A stretch of 64,000 nt of DNA from Symsagittifera roscoffensis (taxonomy: Eukaryota; Xenacoelomorpha; Acoela; Convolutidae), in NCBI RefSeq assembly GCF_963678635.1, contig NW_026971317.1, forward strand, positions 58,508 to 122,507, given 5' to 3'. The notes beneath the pieces are model-generated. The model was not told the DNA's origin and did no database searches. It worked only from the letters and a program-made list of their open reading frames with translations. Both the position numbers and the translations under genes were made by a program. Each line of letters starts with the position of its first letter. The stretch's first letter is position 1. Shown piece after piece: positions 57,497-64,000 of this stretch.

Positions 57497-58334
57497 TTGA
57501 GGGGGGAGTTGTTTTCGGCGGCGTACCCGGCGAACGTGGTTATGTCCGTTTTTCCACGGGATTGTGAGATTGTTCGGAAGAACGACGTTTTGCCAGAGTT
57601 ATTCAACCTTAAATTAGTGGAGGCCAACTACAAGAAAGATCCTCAAACGCGTGCAATCAAGGAACTGGTGCAGACTAAAGATCCAGAGATTGAGAGGAAA
57701 ATTCGAGCAATGGGTGCGACAGCACACTCACGACTTTCACGTTTGCGAAAATTGTCTTTGGATGGACGAATGAATCGTCATCCCAGTTCCTCTGAGAAAG
57801 GCGGTGGTCAACCGAATTCACTATTTTCATCATGGCCGGACAAATATGTTCGATGCGGCGAGGGACGTGTGGTTCCCCTACATCCATAGGCGTTTAGTGG
57901 CGGCCGCAAATGGTTGCAAAGAGTGCACCGAAGCAGGTAAAAGCCCTAAGCCAATGTGCGCCAAAAGTGATGTTGGGAAGATTTACGAGCCTAGGGAGCC
58001 TAACGAATGTCTTCCATCAGATTTTTAGGGCCCAATTAAATATCTAAGTGAGTCGAATAAATATGTTCTTGTTGCGGTGGACCGGTTTTCGCGTGGGCCA
58101 TCGCCGATGATTTGTGGGAATAATAGGAGTGATAAAAATCTAAAATTTATGAAACACTATACTTCTCATCACGGAGTGCCGAGGAAAGATTTCATGGATC
58201 AAGGTTCTAGCCTTACGTCAAAAAAAGTAAAGTATTTTTGTAATTCCGAGGGAATAGAAAATGTCTACTCTCCTGTAAACTATCATCGAGCCACCGGCTA
58301 TGTAGAACGTACAATTGGAAGTCTGAAAATTTAG
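57497..58334 (+). pseudogene. gypsy integrase
   Basis: Zinc-binding region RIHYFHHGRTNMFDAARDVW with GCKEC (57806-57930). The catalytic core first Asp lies in CLPSDF (58015-58027), where the following Trp codon is TAG. The second Asp is in MDQGSSLTS (58194-58220) and the Glu in TGYVERTIGSLK (58294-58329). The D,D-E set and HHCC finger can all be read. The frame is broken upstream of 57804 and by the TAG. Ends at TAG 58334. Confidence 0.75.
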
Positions 58335-59571
58335 TTTTAACCTACGCAAAAGATCATGGTAATCAGGAATTTATGGTAGAACGCACAGTTAGTGCCCTTA
58401 GATTTGCTCCTAACGCCACACTCAAAATAACGCCGTTCGAAGCACACCACGTCCGGGAGGCAAACTCTTCACCGGAACCTCAAGAAAAAGCCATAATTAC
58501 AAAATCTCAATTGGGAAATGGTATTGAAAGAAAAATCTGCATGTTTAATTCCCGATGATCCGCGCGCGGAAAATCCTCTGCATCCAAGAGCGACCAATCG
58601 AACTGAAAAGCCGGACGCTGGGCATGACGTTGAGCACATAAACCATCAGAGAAAACTCGAGCAGGACCAATTAGTATCCATAGCTGATATGGGCTCGGGG
58701 CCGAAGGATACATCATGCGGAAACAAAAACTCTGAGCGAACGAGTCAGGAGAGCAGACGCCCAAGCGCGTGAATAGGCGGACGGAACTCTTGTTCTAATG
58801 CATTAAAGACCAAAATCAAAGATATAGACCATTAAAACAAAAATTAGTTAGTGAATCTAAACATACCATAGCTCTAGCAAATGGGTCTGTGCTTAGAAAA
58901 AGTGGAGTCGCGGAAAAAGCACGCAATCCGGCATATTAGCGAAGGAAGTGTCGCCCAAACCTCCGATTATGGTCGACGTAAAAACAGAACATAAAAAAGG
59001 CGGAGGCAGAAAAGGCGAATGTAAGCGGCACGAAAAATGTAGGGGCTCAGACGCGACTAAGGTCGCAAAATTGGGGCGATGAAAACGACTCCGATTCGGA
59101 TTCCGAATACGAGCCACTCCGGGTTACAAGATAATCTGAAATAGGAGCCCTAAATGACGAGCTGGAAGCTGGCCCTAGCCATAGAAACGTGTCGAGTACG
59201 CCAATTACAGAAGGGGGATAAAAATCGGAGCGAAGTCATCCGACGGATTCGGAACGAAGCCATCCGAGGGAGAGCATGCGAATGCCGAGCGGGTGGAGGA
59301 GACTAATGTCGGGAAAGCGAGCAGTGTATCTAACGTGAGCGGCGGAGTAGAGACGGGGACAATTTCGAAAAAGAAGGAGGAATGTGTAAGGAAGCAAAGA
59401 ATGGTGTCTTATTCGAGCCAGGAATCGCAGGATTCCAACGGAGCGGGATCGAGAAAAAGCTCAAGGCAGCCAACGGCGGATACGAAATTCGCCGGGGTGA
59501 TGATTGATAGCATTTTTAAAACAAGGAAGTCCAAGGGGGAAGGAGAGAAGGAACGGGATACAAATTGAGAA
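58335..59571 (+). pseudogene. gypsy integrase C-terminus and acidic/basic tail
   Basis: The frame restarts near 58373 with ERTVSALRFAPNATLKITPF, the end of the integrase core. A Pro/Asp-rich stretch (58555-58770), a Lys/Ser-rich part (58900-59100, with DENDSDSDSEYEPLR) and a last 91-codon frame (59293-59568, Ser/Lys/Glu-rich) follow. No chromodomain seen. The tail is low-complexity and of unknown function. Confidence 0.45.
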
Positions 59572-59628
59572 GGTTACATCCAGTGGATACTTATAAAACT
59601 ACTAAAAGAAAAACTCGTATGTAAGTCC

Positions 59629-59641
59629 AGGGAGAGGGCGG
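59629..59641 (+). other. Polypurine tract
   Basis: Purine-rich AGGGAGAGGG just upstream of the 3' LTR start near 59649. Position and composition fit the plus-strand primer. Confidence 0.4.
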
Positions 59642-59648
59642 ACCACCG

Positions 59649-59925
59649 TGGGATATAAAACTCAAAATTTAGTTTGATGTGTAAATTTAATTTTTGAGTT
59701 CAATTAGATTGATTATAGAGTTTGATTTCTGATGCCACTGGTGCTGGCCAAGACCTTGGTGCCATTTGATTAGTACCAGTCAGCGGTGGTCGTGTACGCT
59801 TGTTATCTAAAACAGTTGGAGCTATTATGAGTTATGATTTAATTTGAGAACTATCATTGAGCATTTTACATTAGCGTTTTAGATTAGCGTTTTAATTTGA
59901 GAACTATCATTGGGCGTTTTTCTCA
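59649..59925 (+). repeat. 3' LTR
   Basis: Probably starts TGGGATATAAAACTC and ends TTTTTCTCA at 59925. It matches the 5' LTR from 59698 and has an internal duplication of TTTAATTTGAGAACTATCATTG (59850-59910), so it is longer than the 5' copy. The two LTRs differ by many substitutions and an indel, which indicates an old insertion. Confidence 0.65.
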
Positions 59926-60600
59926 GATACGATTGTACGACAGGTCCTCGTAGCTGACACTTTGACAGCTGAGGACGGTAACCTTGACATGCTCAAAAAT
60001 TGCATCGTATCAACACGGTACGGTTCGAACGCAGTGGTATTCGCGTACGATTTGAATATCATTACTGAAATGCTTGCTTCTATGGTTTTGTTGACCCAAG
60101 TTTCGGTTCCCAGACAACCAATGTCTTTTTTTGCAACAGCGAGGTCGCACAAACTGATTTCTTGGACAGACACTTTGAGATCGGGCTATTACGAGTAGAT
60201 GTAACTTGCGAGCAGTTGTTTTTCAAGTGATGTAATAGTTCAAGTTAGGAGACTTCGCAATTTTTAGAGATGGCATTTGAAGGCATTTCTTGCAATCTTG
60301 TATCCACTTGTCGTTCACACGACGGTCTTTTTTCTTGTTGGCATCGAGGATGCATTCATGGAATAGATAGAGTTTTTCTCCGTCTAGGTTGCTTCTCTCC
60401 ATTAAAAAACGATTTATTTCATCAGTACTATAGCGTTTCACTTGTGGCTGGACAAGAACGGTTTTGGTATTTTGGGAACAAGCCTAATATGGGAACAAGT
60501 GGGCACGGGCAAAAAACTCGAGCGTCAAACAACTCCTGAGCGATGTCATCTGAAGAATGGAATTAACTTAATTTGATGTTTCGAAGCAAGGGGAAGAAAA
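59926..60600 (-). other. Possible decayed coding sequence, unidentified
   Basis: Two - strand frames: 60441-60223 (RYSTDEINRFLMERSNLDGE... then CKKCLQMPSLKI) and 60173 down to the gypsy LTR (VSVQEISLCDLAVAKKDIGC). Both have protein-like composition and the same strand. I recognise neither. They could be exons of a host gene or another transposon. Confidence that they are coding is low. Confidence 0.2.
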
Positions 60601-62491
60601 ATCCTGATGAAAAGACCCTGGCGAGAAAAACCGGTGTCACAAGAGTACTGGTCCTTTTTAGGCTAACAGTTTAAACATCAAGTGCGGATAACGGATAAAC
60701 CAAAAAAGGTAATTCAATTAACATAAATGATTTAAGCTTGAAGTTGAGAGAAAAAATTGACAACTTAAAAAACATGCTGAAACAAAGTAACGGCATCAAA
60801 ACTAACGGTTTAATTCAACGCGGGTGAGTCTATAACTCTCAATATTTTGTTTTCAAAAAAACTTTGTTGATATTTTCCATAATTTTAATTTCTTTTTGTT
60901 TGCTTTTTCAATTTCTTGAGATTTTTACTTTGGCATAAATTGGTCTGTAAAGTTTTTATTTCATTTAGATGCTCTTGATGTATTTGCGTAAGTTTTTCTT
61001 GCAAAAAAGGATTTTCAGCATCTCTGTTTGATATAACATGTTTCGTTATGAAGATAATCAAGGCTTTAGATTTGCTTAAGGCTTCAAAATTTTTATCAAT
61101 TCCATGATTTTGACAATAGAAAGATGTTATAATTTTTGTCTTGGTAATTATTCAGTGATCGAGATAGTTGTGTTATAGAGAGATATTGTGAAGCGATACA
61201 AGGTTAATTGTAAAAAATAAGTTGAAGCTTTTCTGGGTTTATTTTGCCCTAAAATTTAAGCTGAATGCTTTAATAGCTAAACAAGTTCGGCGTAAGCTTT
61301 CGGATACTTTAGGGGTTTGTGCTTCAATTGCATAAAACGAAGAGCTTGCTCCTTGTATAAAGACCATAATTAACTTTGAAGCAGAAAATAGGACTTAAAA
61401 AATTACTCAGGGTAAGTTGAATGTACGTTATGAAGTAAACCAAAAAATAAACATTTAGTTACAGTGGGTTGAGTGAAACCATGACAAGAAGAAGTAACAT
61501 TTAAAGATGGTATAAAAATGACGGTTAATTGTCCAACGGATTTGAAAAGAAAGTGGTTAGGGACTGCGAGAATGGTTTGTTACGTTATACGGATCGCAAC
61601 GACAATTGGACGTTTTAAATTCTGTGACTTGAGTGTCAGACAACACCTGGGAGAAATCTCGAGGTAAGAAAGAAACTCAAATTAGAGAATTCAACAGCGA
61701 AAATGGAGTACGGCTTCGCACGAAACACGGTTTCCGGGATAAACAAGTGATTCGGAAAGCCAATCCGAGAACAAGCTGGCTGGGTGAACCTTTTCGAGCT
61801 TCAGACAACCCCTGAGAGAACTCTCAAAGCAACAATTAAATCAGACTGAATCACTCAGCAAAAGAAACGACGGTCTGAGGCATTTATTTTGGATTTATAG
61901 AACATTAAAAAATTCAAAATGTTTTGGGCAAAACAAAGCATGTTCTGGGTCAAACTTTTTCGAGTAGTTTCAATATTGTAAATTTTTTCAAAATTTTGTT
62001 TTGAAAACTCTTTTGTACTTTTTTCTTGGTTTGTGGAATTTTAACAAGGAATTAGAAATTTGCTTTACCTATTAACCAAATATCTTTAAACACAATTTTA
62101 AAGACTTAAATTAGTTCAAGTTTTAGATTCTACGGCTAACAAGTTTTCTTAATTTTAAGTCAGATTTTTGCTAAAAACTTACTCAAACGCATAAATTATA
62201 GTCATTAAATGCATGTTAGCACGCGTTAACATTATACATGGAGCTCCGTTGCGGGTTTTATATATTTTTATCTTTTACAACTTAACACTTAAATTGAATA
62301 AATTTTAGCAGCTCAGGTAATGTTTTACTGTAAGACTTTTCAAAGTCTCAATGAAAGCATCTTGAAATTCATACTGAGAAAATTTTCAGATTTTTTCGTC
62401 CCTCTGGGAATTGAATTTTAAAGTATTGCTGTTACTGTCAACTTATCTTAAAAAAATTATGATAAAAAATTTGTTTCCCGACCGCACTTAG
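60601..62491. other. AT-rich non-coding DNA
   Basis: Short frames only (largest 61633-61815, 60 codons, unconvincing). Three diverged copies of a GTCAGACAAC.CCTGAGAG-like sequence lie at about 60519, 61634 and 61799 and hint at an old dispersed repeat. Nothing else stands out. Confidence 0.5.
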
Positions 62492-62654
62492 CAGACTTTG
62501 GTACAAGTATGATAGTTGGGCTCCAAAAATTACAAGGGGTCCCTGAAGAAGAACTTTTGGGCCTCAAAACCTTCGAAAACATGGGTCGCATTTGTTTTTT
62601 GTGTTTCAAGCTTGCTTTTTCTTGGGACCCACCCGTAACGAGATATTTTTTTAG

Positions 62655-63142
62655 TTCTGACCAGAAATACTATATATTTAATCTAATTTCTGGTCAGAAA
62701 TTCTTTTTCAAATGTTTAAATGAAGCAGGGATTTTCTTTAAGTTCTTTATTCTTATCTTAATTCTGATCAGAAGTTAATTCTGATCAGAAGCTAAATCTA
62801 GGCAATTTCTAGCTAGAAAAAAGTCTACTGGTGGGTCTCATACCCCTGACCATCAGTTTTCTAGTCCGTTGTGCTAACGATTGTGCTACAGCCCTTGATT
62901 TAGATTGATAGTTTTAGCAAAAAAGACTTGCTGTAACAATCGTTAGTTTGCATTGTCTCGCTACTGTTATTGTGTATACTCGCAGCATGTTTATCTCCTT
63001 GCAGTTGAGCAGTGAACTGATTTCTGGTTATTTCTTTCCAGAAACTGTTTGTTTTTAAACTAGAAAAAACATTAATCTTTTCTGCACAGAAAATACGAGA
63101 AAATTAGGCTAGATAATCTATAAAAATTTTCTATCTAGAAAA
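62655..63142. repeat. Cluster of short palindromes, consensus TTTCTGNNCAGAAA
   Basis: Occurrences: TTCTGACCAGAAA (62655), TTTCTGGTCAGAAA (62687), TTCTGATCAGAAG (62762 and 62779), TTTCTAGCTAGAAAA (62806), TTTTCTGCACAGAAAA (63078) and TTTTCTATCTAGAAAA (63127), plus a split one at 63021-63045. Centre bases vary while the TTTCT/AGAAA arms are kept. They lie within TIR element 1. Function unknown; protein-binding dyads or hairpin-derived repeats are both possible. Confidence 0.65.
62826..62895 (-). other. tRNA-like segment inside TIR element 1
   Basis: The - strand reads TAGCACAATCGTTAGCAC (A-box-like, tRNA D-arm pattern), then GACTAGAAAAC, then GGTATGAGACC where a B box would read GGTTCGANNCC. 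Length and order fit a tRNA-derived promoter of the kind that heads SINEs. The acceptor stem does not pair and the T-loop is mutated, so it is not a working tRNA gene. Confidence 0.35.
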
Positions 63143-63151
63143 ATAGCCTCT

Positions 63152-63183
63152 GTTGGGTACGGGCAACTATCATACTCGTACCC
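63152..63183. repeat. Hairpin at the right end of TIR element 1
   Basis: TGGGTACG (63154-63161) pairs with CGTACCCA (63177-63184) around a 15-bp loop that contains the terminal repeat. The outer arm is the TIR tip itself, so a subterminal copy of the tip lies just inside the element. Confidence 0.5.
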
Positions 63184-63190
63184 AGACTTT

Positions 63191-63377
63191 CTCTTCATAC
63201 TTCACATTTGTAGCATTTGACCTCAGGCAAAAAAAGCATATGCGCAGAAGCAGATCAGAGGGTTCAATCCTCCGAGGGAGCAAAAAGTTTAATGAAACCA
63301 CTCCGAGCATATATATTCATCACTTTCTTCGAAAATCGGAACAATAAATATTTGAACTGATTTAGTATATATCAAAA
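63191..63377. other. Short non-coding stretch between the two TIR elements
   Basis: No supportable feature; AT-rich. Confidence 0.5.
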
Positions 63378-63385
63378 ACGACAAG

Positions 63386-63850
63386 GGTACTACTATGATA
63401 GAGTGGTCCCTTGAAAATAAACAGGTCCCTTGAGAATTAGACACATAGAGCTCTCAAACGGTTCATAATTATGATCTCGCCGTTCGGAAAGATGTCGCAG
63501 TATATTTTCAAACTAATTTTAAGTTTTGTTACATCTTAAACCCTCTCTCTCACCATTTTAGGTTGAAAGTTAAATAAAACGCCAATAGTGGAATTTGATG
63601 ACAAATAAGTCAATCCAATTATAGTTGTTAAACCGTATAAATAAAGTGAAGCGAGCAAATTTCAATATATAAACAATGTAGTAGTAAGCAATTTTTAGTC
63701 TGAAAAGTTATTGACTCAACATATTCGCGAGATTTTTGAAACGAATAATTCCTACACAAACGAGTTTTCAAAGTTATAACATGCGAAATGCATGCGAGAC
63801 CTGTCTATCATGGTTGCTTTTCCGAGGGACCACGCTATCATAGTAGTACC
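63386..63850. mobile_element. Short TIR element 2 (465 bp, 8-bp target duplication)
   Basis: Left end GGTACTACTATGATAGAG then TGGTCCCT; the right end is its complement with one mismatch over 26 bp. Flanks are ACGACAAG at 63378-63385 and 63851-63858, a perfect 8-bp duplication. A second GGTCCCTTGA occurs at 63423, just inside the left TIR. No open frame of note. Its tip GGTAC.A.TATGATAG is shared with element 1, 200 bp upstream, so the two probably used the same transposase. Confidence 0.8.
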
Positions 63851-63858
63851 ACGACAAG

Positions 63859-64000
63859 TAAGCGAGACCAATTTACAAGTTGTTTGAGTTGCAGAATTGG
63901 ATCCAGGCAACTATAATTGTGGATGAACAAATGCACTAATTCGAATAAAACATATTCTTTCTACTTCTGTACTAATAAGTAAAGAATATATGAGTATTTT
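63859..64000. other. Non-coding window end
   Basis: AT-rich, no feature seen. Confidence 0.5.

Larger units (their letters stand above)
53846..59925 (+). mobile_element. Ty3/gypsy LTR retrotransposon, about 6.1 kb, decayed
   Basis: The order is 5' LTR (truncated), PBS, gag with zinc knuckles, protease, RT, RNase H, integrase, C-terminal tail, polypurine tract, 3' LTR. Protease-RT-RNaseH-integrase is the gypsy order. Frameshifts, deletions and stops affect every gene after the first part of pol. Target duplications cannot be tested because the left LTR end is missing. RT and integrase sequence resembles the relics in the 1-28 kb array, but that array is not simply a copy of this element. Confidence 0.82.
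62500..63182. mobile_element. Short TIR element 1 (683 bp, 8-bp target duplication)
   Basis: Left end GGTACAAGTATGATAGTTG; the right end is the complement of GGTACGAGTATGATAGTTG (one mismatch over 19 bp). The flanks are CAGACTTT at 62492-62499 and again at 63183-63190, a perfect 8-bp duplication. The inside has no transposase. The 89-codon frame at 62509 starts in the TIR and runs through palindromic repeats, so I treat it as chance. An 8-bp duplication with GG termini fits Merlin best; hAT and P elements also make 8-bp duplications but have different ends. Confidence 0.75.

Noticed and set aside
62509-62778. 89-codon + strand frame in TIR element 1
   Set aside because: Starts within the TIR and runs through palindromic repeats; hydrophobic low-complexity text with no family likeness.
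62655-62820. TTCTNNNNAGAA dyads as heat-shock elements
   Set aside because: Heat-shock elements need TTC and GAA spaced by 2 bp in alternating series; spacing here is wrong.
62826-62895. Functional tRNA gene
   Set aside because: The acceptor stem does not pair and the B box is mutated; kept only as a tRNA-like segment.
1-64000. Bacterial or plasmid origin
   Set aside because: Introns, retrotransposons and Polinton genes are all eukaryotic; no ribosome-binding sites or bacterial operons seen.

Overview
The window is AT-rich DNA from a eukaryote, most likely an invertebrate animal. It is almost entirely nested, decayed mobile elements: Ty3/gypsy and BEL/Pao retrotransposons, a Polinton/Maverick, and two short TIR elements with 8-bp target duplications. 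I see no convincing host gene, no rRNA, no intact tRNA and nothing bacterial. Several genes carry GT-AG introns. I cannot name the species.

Positions 1-29038 form a higher-order tandem array of degenerate Ty3/gypsy pieces (gag leader, protease/RT linker, RT, integrase zinc-binding region) on the + strand. The long unit is about 2.0 kb. A deletion form of about 1.1 kb runs in tandem from 17.1 to 23.8 kb. A second module interrupts the array four times, ending at 1434, 5217, 17102 and 29038. It carries gypsy RT followed by an antisense BEL/Pao pol fragment. Three of the four copies continue into the left end of a Polinton at the same insertion point.

Positions 29039-51635 are a 22,597-bp Polinton bounded end to end. 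It has TIRs of about 350-380 bp that start AG and end CT, and a perfect 6-bp target duplication, AACCAA. Its genes point outward from a divergent promoter region near 43.4 kb. Leftward (- strand) lie a protein-primed family B DNA polymerase, present as three partial tandem copies, and an unknown protein with a PKKKRKP nuclear localisation motif. Rightward (+ strand) lie unknown genes, a membrane protein, a packaging ATPase, an integrase remnant, a penton-like minor capsid protein, a hydrophobic virion-type protein, an Arg-rich 40-aa peptide, a major capsid protein and an adenain-like cysteine protease. Frameshifts and stops break most genes, and the integrase catalytic core is missing, so this copy is not autonomous.

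The Polinton interrupts the reverse transcriptase of the antisense BEL/Pao element. The gag, protease and RT N-terminus of that element continue at 51642-53835. A 6.1-kb Ty3/gypsy element follows (53846-59925) with LTRs, primer binding site, gag, protease, RT, RNase H, integrase, an acidic tail and a polypurine tract. Its 5' LTR is truncated against the Pao gag. From 59.9 to 64.0 kb the DNA is mostly non-coding. It holds two TIR elements (62500-63182 and 63386-63850) with related termini (GGTAC...TATGATAG), each with a perfect 8-bp target duplication. The first also carries a tRNA-like segment and a cluster of short palindromes.

The inferred order of events is: gypsy relic array, then Pao, then Polinton insertion into Pao, then segmental duplication that copied the Pao/Polinton junction. 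The order relative to the downstream gypsy and the short TIR elements is not resolved.
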